The notes under the pieces: model-generated
Told to the model about the DNA's origin: nothing
Databases searched by the model: none
Seen by the model: only the letters and a program-made list of their open reading frames with translations
DNA from: Zestomonas insulae
Lineage (GTDB): Bacteria > Pseudomonadota > Gammaproteobacteria > Pseudomonadales > Pseudomonadaceae
DNA length: 64,000 nt
Reading direction: 5' to 3'
NCBI RefSeq assembly: GCF_016901015.1
Contig: NZ_JAFEUP010000006.1
Span: 1-64,000, forward strand
Position numbers and translations under genes: made by a program
Shown here: in pieces, positions 1 to 11,042 of the stretch
How positions within the stretch are numbered: the stretch's first letter is position 1
Layout: each line of letters opens with the position of its first letter

Positions 1-82
1 TTCCCGAACTCAGTAGTGAAACGACTCATCGCCGATGGTAGTGTGGGGTCTCCCCATGTGAGAGTAGGTCATCGTCAAGCAC
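1..82 (+). rRNA. rrf: 5S ribosomal RNA, 3' part (5' end lies outside the window)
   Basis: The first bases match the 3' two thirds of a Pseudomonas 5S rRNA, including the conserved CCGAACTCAG-type loop and the closing strand ending in CATCGTCAAGC. It must be the last gene of an rRNA operon that begins upstream of the window. A strong terminator follows at once. Confidence 0.93.
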
Positions 83-92
83 CTATACCGAA

Positions 93-125
93 CCCCCGAT
101 CTGCGTAAGCAGGTCGGGGGTTTTT
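93..125 (+). terminator. Rho-independent terminator of the rRNA operon
   Basis: A 12-pair stem (93-104 with 109-120, one G-U pair) closes a GTAA loop and is followed by five T. It directly follows the 5S gene. Confidence 0.92.
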
Positions 126-151
126 CTTTGGAGTGCGGAAAATCTCCTTTC

Positions 152-180
152 TAGGCAATCGCGCGCGTCATGGCTATGAT
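152..180 (+). promoter_or_regulatory. Possible sigma70 promoter for birA
   Basis: TAGGCA, 17 bases, TATGAT. The -10 box is good and the -35 box is moderate (4 of 6). It lies between the rRNA terminator and birA, with about 23 bases of leader. Prediction only. Confidence 0.45.
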
Positions 181-209
181 GCCCGCCTTGCTGGGAGTTC
201 GGTCCGATC

Positions 210-1172
210 ATGAATACGTTACTGGAACTTTTGCAGGACGGCTCGTTTCATTCGGGCTCGGTCTTGGGGACTGCGCTCGGGGTTAGTCGCAGTGCGGTCT
301 GGAAGCAGCTGCAGATCATGGAGTCCGAGCTGGGTGTAACAATTCACCGAGTCCGTGGTCGGGGTTACCGGTTGGAAAATCCAATCTCGCTGCTGAATGC
401 GGGGCAGCTAGTTTCTAGCTGTGCTGATGAGGGGTGGGAGCTGCGTCTCCATGAGCGCGTGGACTCCACCAATGCCGAAGCGCTACGTAGTCTGAGTGGC
501 GGCACTCAATCGCCGGTGGTTGTGCTGGCGGAAAGCCAAACTGCGGGTCGCGGACGTCGCGGACGCGATTGGGTTAGCCCGTTTGCGGAGAATCTCTACT
601 ACAGCCTGGTTTTTAGGCTGGAGAATGGCGCTGCGCAGCTGGAAGGGTTGAGTCTGGTGGTTGGCCTGGCGGTCCTGCAATCTTTGCGCGAGCTTGGCGT
701 ATCGTCGGCAGGGTTGAAATGGCCCAACGACATCCTGGTCAACGGCAAGAAAATCGCCGGCATTTTGCTTGAGTTAACCGGCGATCCGGCGGATGTCTGT
801 CACGTGGTGGTTGGCATTGGGATCAATGCCAATATGCGCGCCACAGATGAGGCGATTGATCAGCCGTGGACCTCCGTTGCGCTAGAGCTTGGCGCGTTGT
901 GCGATCGGACTGCCTTGGTGACGGTGTTGAATCGACGCCTGGGGGAGTGCCTCCGGCTGCATCGCGAAAAAGGTTTCTCCGCTTTGCGCGCTGAGTGGGA
1001 GGCGAATCACCTTTGGCAGGGGTGCTCGGCGGTTTTGACCTCTGGCGCTCAGTGCATCGAAGGTCGGGTGTTGGGGATCGATAATCAGGGGGCCTTGCGG
1101 TTGGAAACAAACGACGGTGAGCGCCACTACAGTGGCGGTGAGCTCAGCTTGAGGCTGCGCAATGATTCTTGA
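210..1172 (+). CDS. birA: Bifunctional biotin-protein ligase / biotin operon repressor BirA
   Basis: BirA activates biotin as biotinyl-AMP and attaches it to the carboxyl-carrier subunit of acetyl-CoA carboxylase; long-form BirA also represses biotin genes. The 320 residues have the usual order. A winged helix-turn-helix spans about residues 5-55. The ligase domain has the biotin/ATP loop GRGRRG at 113-118 and the KWPND motif at 170-174, followed by NGKKIAG with the catalytic lysine. A C-terminal SH3-like domain ends the protein. The length equals that of the E. coli enzyme. It overlaps coaX by 11 bases, as in other pseudomonads, so the two are probably co-transcribed. Confidence 0.95.
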   Translation: MNTLLELLQDGSFHSGSVLGTALGVSRSAVWKQLQIMESELGVTIHRVRGRGYRLENPISLLNAGQLVSSCADEGWELRLHERVDSTNAEALRSLSGGTQSPVVVLAESQTAGRGRRGRDWVSPFAENLYYSLVFRLENGAAQLEGLSLVVGLAVLQSLRELGVSSAGLKWPNDILVNGKKIAGILLELTGDPADVCHVVVGIGINANMRATDEAIDQPWTSVALELGALCDRTALVTVLNRRLGECLRLHREKGFSALRAEWEANHLWQGCSAVLTSGAQCIEGRVLGIDNQGALRLETNDGERHYSGGELSLRLRNDS

Positions 1173-1911
1173 GCTTGATTGCGGCAACAGCTTCATCAAG
1201 TGGCGCGTGCTGTCGCCGGCGCAGACGGGGATCGTCGCGTTCGGTTCGGTGGGAGTAATGGAGGAGCTTGAGCGGGCGCTGCAGGCCATTCCGGCGCTTG
1301 CACTGGCGCACGCGCGGCTGGTCAGTGTGCGTAGCGATGAGGAGACGGCGGAGCTGGTTGCATTTATTGCCGGGCATTTCGGCATCGATGCGTGCTGCGC
1401 GCGGCCGGAGCTGTCGCGCGGTGGTGTCCGCAACGGCTACGAGGATTTTGCGCGCCTGGGGCTGGATCGCTGGTTGGCCATCCTGGGTGCTTATCAGCAG
1501 TCTCCAGGCGCCTGTCTGGTGCTTGACCTCGGCACGGCCGTGACGTCGGACTTCGTGGCGCCAGATGGTCAGCACCTGGGCGGGTTCATTTGCCCAGGTA
1601 TGCCCTTGATGCGCAATCAGCTGAGGACCCACACCCGGAGGATTCGTTATGACGATGCCGCCGCACTGGAGGCGTTGGTCTCGTTGGAGCCGGGCCGCTC
1701 CACGGTTGAGGCGGTCGAGCGTGGTTGCGTGCTGATGCTGAAAGGTTTTGTACAGGCCCAGCTTGAGATTGCGCGAGGCTACTGGGGTGATGGGTTTGAA
1801 ACTTACTTGACGGGCGGCGATGCCAAATTGCTTGCGCAGATGCTGCCGCGCGCCCGCTTAGCGCCTGACTTGATATTTTCTGGCCTGGCGGTCGCCTGCC
1901 CGCTGCCTTGA
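1162..1911 (+). CDS. coaX: Type III pantothenate kinase
   Basis: CoaX phosphorylates pantothenate, the first step of coenzyme A synthesis; unlike the CoaA type it is not feedback-inhibited by CoA. The 249 residues belong to the ASKHA actin-like ATPase fold. The N-terminal phosphate loop reads DCGNSFIKW (residues 6-14), the second phosphate motif is DLGTAVTSDF in mid-protein, and GGFICPGM follows. The start overlaps the end of birA. The order birA-coaX-SPOR protein upstream of the tRNA/secE cluster is the Pseudomonas arrangement. Cytoplasmic. Confidence 0.94.
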   Translation: MILELDCGNSFIKWRVLSPAQTGIVAFGSVGVMEELERALQAIPALALAHARLVSVRSDEETAELVAFIAGHFGIDACCARPELSRGGVRNGYEDFARLGLDRWLAILGAYQQSPGACLVLDLGTAVTSDFVAPDGQHLGGFICPGMPLMRNQLRTHTRRIRYDDAAALEALVSLEPGRSTVEAVERGCVLMLKGFVQAQLEIARGYWGDGFETYLTGGDAKLLAQMLPRARLAPDLIFSGLAVACPLP

Positions 1912-1922
1912 GGTTGAGCTCT

Positions 1923-2609
1923 ATGCGTTGGCTATTTTTGCTGCTGCTGGTTTTGAATCTTTTTTACTACGTCTGGCATCAGCAGCAGACGCCGCTTCGT
2001 GTAAAGGAGGTGGCACCGCTCTCCCTGCATCAGGACGTCCGTCAAGGTATTCGCTTACTGAGCGAGGCGGAAAAGCCACAGGTGCGCCATCCCGGCAGCG
2101 AAGTTCGGCCAAGTGCTGCCGCTGAGCCGGAGGCATGCCTCTTCCTGGGGGGCTTCGAAGGGGAGGATGCCGCCAGGGCAGTGTTGCAGCGGATGACCAG
2201 CTTGGATGTCGACGCTGAACTGCGTAGCGTCGATGCTCCGTCGGGTGTCGACTACTGGGTGTACCTCGCACCGCTTGCCTCGCGACAGGCGTCCTTGCGG
2301 CAGCTGAAGGAGTTGCAGGCGCGCAAGATCGATAGCTACATCATTACCCAGGGCGATTTGACCGACGGTATCTCGCTGGGGATGTTTCCGCGTAGCGAGT
2401 CGGCAGAGAGCGTCATGCAGCGTCTACGCGAGGCTGGTTATGAGCCGCTGATGCGCGAGCTCGCGCGTGCACATCGCAGCTACTGGGTGCGTGTGGCGCC
2501 GGAGAGCCGGCGTCTGGTCGACAATCCCATGCTGCTGATGCTATCCGCCGATTTCGCCGGTCTGCAGCATCAACTTATGCCGTGCGAAAGCGTTGCAACC
2601 GCTCCGTAG
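1923..2609 (+). CDS. SPOR-domain protein with an N-terminal membrane anchor
   Basis: About 228 residues. I chose the ATG at 1923 because a GAGG lies nine bases upstream and because a hydrophobic segment (WLFLLLLVLNLFYYVW, residues 3-18) then forms a clean membrane anchor; an upstream TTG in frame is less likely. A linker follows, then a region near residues 70-140 with the alternating pattern of SPOR domains (LGGFEGEDAARAVLQRM, YWVYLAPL). SPOR domains bind denuded septal peptidoglycan. The gene follows coaX by a few bases and probably shares its transcript. Its exact role is unknown; a cell-envelope or division function is inference. Confidence 0.75.
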   Translation: MRWLFLLLLVLNLFYYVWHQQQTPLRVKEVAPLSLHQDVRQGIRLLSEAEKPQVRHPGSEVRPSAAAEPEACLFLGGFEGEDAARAVLQRMTSLDVDAELRSVDAPSGVDYWVYLAPLASRQASLRQLKELQARKIDSYIITQGDLTDGISLGMFPRSESAESVMQRLREAGYEPLMRELARAHRSYWVRVAPESRRLVDNPMLLMLSADFAGLQHQLMPCESVATAP

Positions 2610-2621
2610 TTTGCATAGAAT
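2593..2621 (+). promoter_or_regulatory. Upstream promoter P1 of the tRNA cluster
   Basis: TTGCAA, 17 bases, TAGAAT, then GGCGCCCGC, a GC-rich discriminator typical of stable-RNA promoters. The -35 box lies inside the 3' end of the SPOR gene. Predicted leader to tRNA-Tyr is about 125 bases. Confidence 0.7.
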
Positions 2622-2710
2622 GGCGCCCGCTTCGCAGGCTGGCCTGGTTTGAAAGGTCTGCGAGCATGCTGTCGGCGTTGCTAACCTCAGGTTTTTTAAT
2701 GAGAAAATGC

Positions 2711-2739
2711 TTGACAGTGGGTGGGCTGGCAATGAAAAT
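2711..2739 (+). promoter_or_regulatory. Proximal promoter P2 of the tRNA cluster
   Basis: TTGACA (perfect -35), 17 bases, GAAAAT, then GCCGCCTCCCG as a GC-rich discriminator. The start point would fall only a few bases before tRNA-Tyr, so this is probably the main tRNA promoter. Confidence 0.75.
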
Positions 2740-2753
2740 GCCGCCTCCCGATT

Positions 2754-2838
2754 GGAGGGATTCCCGAGTGGCCAAAGGGATCAGACTGTAAATCTGACGT
2801 CATAGACTTCGAAGGTTCGAATCCTTCTCCCTCCACCA
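2754..2838 (+). tRNA. tRNA-Tyr (GTA)
   Basis: 85 bases with encoded CCA. The acceptor GGAGGGA pairs with TCCCTCC, the anticodon loop is CTGTAAA, and a long class II variable arm (GTCATAGAC) is present, as expected for tyrosine. Confidence 0.97.
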
Positions 2839-2862
2839 GATTTAGCGTGAACTGCGGGCGCC

Positions 2863-2936
<74 letters not shown>

Positions 2937-2962
2937 GGTTTGTGGTTTATGCGATGTGTTTC

Positions 2963-3038
2963 GCTCATGTAGCTCAGCTGGTAGAGCACACCCTTGGTAA
3001 GGGTGAGGTCAGCGGTTCAAATCCGCTCATGAGCTCCA
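2963..3038 (+). tRNA. tRNA-Thr (GGT)
   Basis: 76 bases with encoded CCA. Acceptor GCTCATG pairs with CATGAGC, the anticodon is GGT in TTGGTAA. In many pseudomonads a tuf gene follows directly; here only a remnant does. Confidence 0.97.
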
Positions 3039-3042
3039 CTTA

Positions 3043-3077
3043 ACAAAGGCAGATATCTTGATATCTGCCTTTGTTTT
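3043..3077 (+). terminator. Rho-independent terminator after tRNA-Thr
   Basis: A perfect 15-pair stem (3043-3057 with 3060-3074) has a two-base apex and is followed by TTT. It closes the Tyr-Gly-Thr transcript five bases after tRNA-Thr, where a tRNA-tuf readthrough transcript would be expected in relatives. Confidence 0.82.
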
Positions 3078-3117
3078 AATGGCGATACGGTCGGCCTGTA
3101 TGGGGTGAATCACTGAG

Positions 3118-3216
3118 GTGGTTGTGCCGGTCGCCATGAGAGATGCTTCGTGTCTTGTGATTCGTGAGGGTGGTCGTGCTGCTGGCTTGGGCGTGGTTGC
3201 CAGGATCATCGAGTAA
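3118..3216 (+). pseudogene. Degenerate 3' remnant of a second tuf (EF-Tu) gene
   Basis: In the frame that ends at TAA 3214-3216 the last 26 codons align without gaps to the last 26 codons of the intact tuf at 18535-19728. Fifteen residues are identical, including the runs IREGGR and GVVA and the final IE. By hand count about 54 of 81 bases match. Upstream of about 3118 the similarity disappears, and no start or GTP-binding motif is present. The position, between tRNA-Thr and tRNA-Trp, is where pseudomonads with two tuf genes carry one of them. This is best read as the tail of a deleted tuf copy that is now decaying. Confidence 0.8.
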
Positions 3217-3220
3217 TTGG

Positions 3221-3249
3221 TTGATCTCGTTCTTTCGGGTCGGCATAAT
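3221..3249 (+). promoter_or_regulatory. Promoter for tRNA-Trp-secE-nusG
   Basis: TTGATC, 17 bases, CATAAT, then GCCCGGCC. It starts five bases after the tuf remnant's stop codon and lies about 22 bases before tRNA-Trp. It supplies transcription lost by termination at 3043-3077. Confidence 0.65.
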
Positions 3250-3270
3250 GCCCGGCCTGATTTTTGTTAT

Positions 3271-3346
3271 AGGTCAGTAGCTCAATTGGCAGAGCGACGG
3301 TCTCCAAAACCGTAGGTTGGGGGTTCGATTCCCTCCTGACCTGCCA
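3271..3346 (+). tRNA. tRNA-Trp (CCA)
   Basis: 76 bases with encoded CCA. Acceptor AGGTCAG pairs with CTGACCT, and the anticodon CCA lies in TCTCCAAAA. It precedes secE by 42 bases, the conserved arrangement in gammaproteobacteria. Confidence 0.97.
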
Positions 3347-3388
3347 GATTCCCTCTTGGGGCTGGCTTTCTTTACAGGATGCTCGTAG

Positions 3389-3757
3389 ATGAATGCTAAG
3401 GCTGAGGCCAAAGATTCTCGCCTCGATCTGCTGAAGTGGCTCGCTGCCGCTGCTTTGGTGGTGGTTGGGGTGGTAGGTAATCAGTATTTCTCGGGCGAGC
3501 CCATCCTCTATCGTGTTCTCGGTCTGCTCGTGCTTGCTGTCGTGGCTGCATTCATTGCGCTGCAGACGGCCAGGGGGCGGCTCTTTTTCGCTTTGGTGAA
3601 AGAGGCGCGCACCGAGATTCGCAAAGTTGTTTGGCCGAGCCGTCAAGAGACAATGCAGACGACGTTGATTGTCGTTGCCGTTGTTCTGGTGATGTCGCTG
3701 CTGTTGTGGGGGGTTGACTCCCTGCTCGGCTGGCTAGTTTCTTCGATCGTAGGTTAA
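3389..3757 (+). CDS. secE: Preprotein translocase subunit SecE
   Basis: SecE clamps the two halves of SecY in the SecYEG channel of the inner membrane. The 122 residues follow the three-helix gammaproteobacterial form: hydrophobic segments near residues 16-31, 41-61 and 92-115. The conserved amphipathic motif EIRKVVWPSRQE lies just before the last helix and contacts SecY. Nine bases separate it from nusG, the universal secE-nusG pair. Its partner secY is at 29092 in this window. Confidence 0.96.
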   Translation: MNAKAEAKDSRLDLLKWLAAAALVVVGVVGNQYFSGEPILYRVLGLLVLAVVAAFIALQTARGRLFFALVKEARTEIRKVVWPSRQETMQTTLIVVAVVLVMSLLLWGVDSLLGWLVSSIVG

Positions 3758-3766
3758 AGGTGTCTC

Positions 3767-4300
3767 GTGGCTAAGCGTTGGTACGTTGTGCATGCTTACT
3801 CGGGCTACGAGAAGCATGTGATGCGCTCGCTTATCGAGCGCGTGAAGCTGGCTGGCATGGAGGATGTGTTCGGCGAAATTCTGGTTCCCACCGAAGAAGT
3901 GGTGGAGATGCGTAACGGCCAGAAGCGCAAAAGCGAACGCAAGTTCTTCCCGGGCTATGTGCTGGTTCAGATGGAAATGAGCGAGGCAACTTGGCACTTG
4001 GTCAAGGATACCCCGCGTGTCATGGGCTTCATTGGTGGTACCGCCGACAAGCCGGCGCCGATCACTGACAAAGAGGCTGATGCGATTCTGCGTCGTGTGG
4101 CCGACAGTGGCGACAAGCCTAAGCCGAAGACGCTGTTTGAGCCGGGCGAAATGGTCCGGGTTATCGATGGGCCGTTTGCCGATTTCAGCGGCGTGGTTGA
4201 AGAAGTCAACTACGAGAAGAGTCGCATCCAGGTGGCGGTAACGATCTTTGGTCGTTCAACGCCGGTCGAGTTGGAGTTCAGTCAGGTCGAAAAGGCGTAA
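3767..4300 (+). CDS. nusG: Transcription termination/antitermination factor NusG
   Basis: NusG binds the RNA polymerase clamp, reduces pausing and links polymerase to Rho or to ribosomal protein S10. The 177 residues start at a GTG preceded by AAAGG. The NGN domain begins RWYVVHAYSGYEKHV, and PGYVLVQMEM is typical. The C-terminal KOW domain is near residues 123-160 (GEMVRVIDGPFADFSG). Length matches the family. A strong terminator follows, so secE-nusG ends here. Confidence 0.97.
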   Translation: MAKRWYVVHAYSGYEKHVMRSLIERVKLAGMEDVFGEILVPTEEVVEMRNGQKRKSERKFFPGYVLVQMEMSEATWHLVKDTPRVMGFIGGTADKPAPITDKEADAILRRVADSGDKPKPKTLFEPGEMVRVIDGPFADFSGVVEEVNYEKSRIQVAVTIFGRSTPVELEFSQVEKA

Positions 4301-4319
4301 CTGAAAAACGAATCCCACA

Positions 4320-4347
4320 CCCCGCAGCTGATGGCTGCGGGGTTTTG
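4320..4347 (+). terminator. Terminator after nusG
   Basis: CCCCGCAGC and GCTGCGGGG form a nine-pair stem around a TGATG loop, followed by TTTT. Confidence 0.88.
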
Positions 4348-4416
4348 TCGTCGCTGGGATAATTAGATGTCAACCGGGGAGCCGTCAGGCGCTAGCACCC
4401 GATATTGGAGTAGCTC

Positions 4417-4848
4417 ATGGCTAAGAAGATTCAAGCTTATATCAAGCTGCAAGTGAAGGCCGGTCAGGCCAACCCGTCGCCACCCGTCGGCCCGGCGCTG
4501 GGTCAGCACGGCGTGAACATTATGGAGTTCTGCAAGGCGTTCAACGCCAAGACTCAAGGCATGGAGCCTGGTCTGCCGACTCCGGTGATCATCACCGTTT
4601 ACAGCGACCGCAGCTTCACTTTTGAAACCAAAAGCACCCCGGCTTCGGTTCTGCTGAAGAAAGCAGCCGGTATTCAGAGCGGCTCGAGCCGTCCGAATAC
4701 CCAGAAAGTGGGCACCGTTACCCGTGCTCAGCTGGAAGATATCGCGAAGGCCAAGAATGCCGACCTGACTGCTGCTGACCTGGATGCCGCCGTGCGTACG
4801 ATCGCCGGCTCCGCTCGCAGCATGGGCCTGAACGTGGAGGGTGTGTAA
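4417..4848 (+). CDS. rplK: 50S ribosomal protein L11
   Basis: L11 forms the GTPase-associated centre with 23S rRNA and is needed for RelA activation. The 143 residues include the proline-rich switch motif NPSPPVGPALGQHG of the N-terminal domain and the C-terminal RNA-binding domain with SGSSRPN. Its last base is the first base of rplA's ATG, so L11 and L1 are translationally coupled. Confidence 0.97.
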   Translation: MAKKIQAYIKLQVKAGQANPSPPVGPALGQHGVNIMEFCKAFNAKTQGMEPGLPTPVIITVYSDRSFTFETKSTPASVLLKKAAGIQSGSSRPNTQKVGTVTRAQLEDIAKAKNADLTAADLDAAVRTIAGSARSMGLNVEGV

Positions 4849-5543
4849 TGGCTAAGTTGACCAAGCGCCAAAAGGCCTTTGCGGCCAAGATCGAAGCTGG
4901 CAAGGCATATGGCTTCGAAGAAGCGGCTGGCCTGCTGGCCGAGCTGTCCGCCGTCAAGTTCACCGAGTCGTTCGACATCGCCGTGAACCTGGGTGTGGAC
5001 CCGCGTAAATCCGACCAGGTCGTGCGTAGCGCCACCGTGCTGCCGCACGGCACCGGTAAGACCGTGCGCGTAGCCGTGTTTACCCAGGGTCCGGCTGCTG
5101 AAGCCGCTCTGGCTGCCGGCGCCGATCGCGTAGGTATGGATGATCTGGCTGCCGAAATGAAAGGCGGCGACCTGAACTATGACGTGGTCATCGCTTCCCC
5201 GGACGCCATGCGCGTCGTGGGTCAGCTGGGTCAGGTTCTCGGCCCGCGCGGCCTGATGCCGAACCCGAAAGTCGGTACCGTGACTCCGGACGTGGCCACT
5301 GCGGTGAAAAACGCCAAAGCCGGTCAGATCCGCTATCGCACCGACAAGAACGGCATCATTCACGCCTCCGTCGGCAAAGTCGGCTTCGAGGCCGTCAAGC
5401 TGAAGGAAAACGTTGAAGCGCTGCTGAACGACCTGAAGCGTCTGAAGCCGGCTTCGGCCAAAGGCATCTACGTCAAGCGCGTGACCCTGAGCACCACCAT
5501 GGGCCCGGGTCTGCTGATCGATCAGGCTTCGCTCGACGCATAA
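4848..5543 (+). CDS. rplA: 50S ribosomal protein L1
   Basis: L1 builds the mobile stalk that helps release tRNA from the E site. In enterobacteria it also represses the rplK-rplA mRNA. The 231 residues include the family signature NPKVGTVT in mid-protein. The start codon shares a base with the rplK stop. A 199-base gap with the L10 leader separates it from rplJ. Confidence 0.97.
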   Translation: MAKLTKRQKAFAAKIEAGKAYGFEEAAGLLAELSAVKFTESFDIAVNLGVDPRKSDQVVRSATVLPHGTGKTVRVAVFTQGPAAEAALAAGADRVGMDDLAAEMKGGDLNYDVVIASPDAMRVVGQLGQVLGPRGLMPNPKVGTVTPDVATAVKNAKAGQIRYRTDKNGIIHASVGKVGFEAVKLKENVEALLNDLKRLKPASAKGIYVKRVTLSTTMGPGLLIDQASLDA

Positions 5544-5604
5544 GTGTTAAGGCTGGCGGGGCTCGCTCCGTCAGCTGCCAAAATTGGGGTCCCTGCCTGG
5601 CGGG

Positions 5605-5720
5605 GGCTATCCAAGACCGTAGGTGGCGCAAGCCTTAAACCACCAGCCTACGCAGATGGTGCTCCCGATTCCTTACCGAATCAGACACCAAAACGACACC
5701 CGGCCCCGGTTGGGTGAAAC
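5605..5720 (+). promoter_or_regulatory. L10 leader: autoregulatory mRNA structure ahead of rplJ
   Basis: The gap between rplA and rplJ can fold. CGTAGG (5618-5623) pairs with CCTACG (5647-5652), with GGTGG/CCACC nested inside, followed by the unpaired stretch leading to GATGGTGCTCCCGATTCC. The position and shape fit the known L10 leader, where the L10-L7/L12 complex binds and shuts off rplJL translation. Boundaries are approximate. Confidence 0.65.
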
Positions 5721-5742
5721 GGTAATAACCAGGAGAAATCCC

Positions 5743-6243
5743 GTGGCAATTAAACTCGAAGACAAGAAGGCCATCGTCGCTGAAGTCAACGAGGCTGCCA
5801 AGGCTGCCCTGTCTGCTGTCGTGGCTGATGCCCGTGGCGTGACTGTGGGCGCTATGACCGGACTCCGTAAAGAGGCCCGCGAGGCTGGTGTGTACGTCAA
5901 AGTCGTACGTAACACCCTGGCTCGTCGCGCCGTCGAAGGCACTAGTTTCGAAGTGCTCGGCGACGTGTTCAAAGGCCCGACCCTGATTGCCTTCTCCAAC
6001 GAACATCCGGGCGCTGCTGCCCGTATCTTCAAGGAGTTCGCCAAGGGTCAGGACAAGTTCGAGATCAAGGCAGCTGCGTTCGAAGGCAAGTTCATCGCAG
6101 CCAATCAGATCGACGTACTGGCAACCCTGCCGACCTACGACGAAGCCATTTCGCAGCTGATGAGCGTGATCCAAGGCGCTACCAGCAAGCTGGCTCGTAC
6201 TCTGGCGGCTATTCGCGATCAGAAGGAAGCGGCTGCTGCCTAA
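5743..6243 (+). CDS. rplJ: 50S ribosomal protein L10
   Basis: L10 anchors the L7/L12 dimers to the ribosome. I place the start at the GTG at 5743, preceded by AGGAGAAATCCC; it gives MAIKLEDKKAIV and 166 residues, the usual length. The longer open frame upstream covers the regulatory leader and is not coding. The C-terminal helix (ISQLMSVIQGATSKLARTL) is the L7/L12-binding part. It pairs with rplL 79 bases downstream. Confidence 0.95.
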   Translation: MAIKLEDKKAIVAEVNEAAKAALSAVVADARGVTVGAMTGLRKEAREAGVYVKVVRNTLARRAVEGTSFEVLGDVFKGPTLIAFSNEHPGAAARIFKEFAKGQDKFEIKAAAFEGKFIAANQIDVLATLPTYDEAISQLMSVIQGATSKLARTLAAIRDQKEAAAA

Positions 6244-6322
6244 TCCAGGCGCACTGCAACTTCACATTAAATATTCAATTTGATGGCCGCGAAGGCTGTC
6301 GCTCAATACAGGAATTAGAGTC

Positions 6323-6691
6323 ATGGCTCTGACCAACGAAGATATCATCAACGCCGTTTCCGAAATGTCCGTCATGCAGGTCGTTGAACTGATCAAGGCG
6401 ATGGAAGAGAAGTTCGGCGTTACCGCCGCCGCTGCTGTTGCTGCTGGCCCGGCTGTTGCCGCTGCCGCTGTCGAAGAGCAAACCGAGTTCACCATTTTCC
6501 TGGCCGAAGCTGGCGACAAGAAAGTGAACGTGATCAAGGTCGTTCGTGAACTGACCGGTCTGGGCCTGAAAGAAGCCAAGGCTGTGGTTGACGGCGCTCC
6601 GGGCCCGGTCAAAGAAGGCGCGTCGAAAGACGAAGCCGAAGCAGCCAAAAAGGCTCTGGAAGAAGCTGGCGCCAAGGTCGAGCTCAAGTAA
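6323..6691 (+). CDS. rplL: 50S ribosomal protein L7/L12
   Basis: L7/L12 is the flexible stalk protein that recruits translational GTPases. The 122 residues show the N-terminal dimerisation domain, an alanine/valine-rich hinge near residues 36-52, and the C-terminal factor-binding domain (KVNVIKVVRELTGLGLKEAK). It is present in several copies per ribosome and is translated independently from a strong site (GGAATTAGAGTC before the ATG). Confidence 0.97.
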   Translation: MALTNEDIINAVSEMSVMQVVELIKAMEEKFGVTAAAAVAAGPAVAAAAVEEQTEFTIFLAEAGDKKVNVIKVVRELTGLGLKEAKAVVDGAPGPVKEGASKDEAEAAKKALEEAGAKVELK

Positions 6692-6737
6692 GCGACGATC
6701 TTGCGTCAACAGCCCGCGCGTTAAGCAAAAGGCTGGC

Positions 6738-6766
6738 GGCTGGTGGCATTTGCCACCGGCCTTTTT
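6738..6766 (+). terminator. Attenuator between rplL and rpoB
   Basis: A ten-pair stem (6738-6747 with 6752-6761, one G-U) with an ATTT loop is followed by five T. At this point in the rplJL-rpoBC operon a partial terminator lowers rpoBC relative to the ribosomal genes in E. coli; the same role is inferred here. Confidence 0.78.
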
Positions 6767-6907
6767 CCGTTATGGGCGGCCTCTGAGTGGCTGCTCCATA
6801 GCGGGAAACTCCGCCTCAAGGCGGCGCAAACCGCGAGTTTGCACGATTTTCTGGCTGCACCCGCCGGGTGTGGCCAAACAAGCAGGTGACCAAGCTGGGG
6901 AACGCTG

Positions 6908-10981
<4,074 letters not shown>

Positions 10982-11042
10982 CACGTGACGCGTATTGGGA
11001 GTGGGGGTTGCCTCGCTCCCTGCTCCGTCAGGAGGAAAGGCC

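Noticed and set aside
4348..4416. A separate rplK promoter based on GATAAT at 4358
   Set aside because: No acceptable -35 box lies at 16-18 bases, so the promoter was not called.
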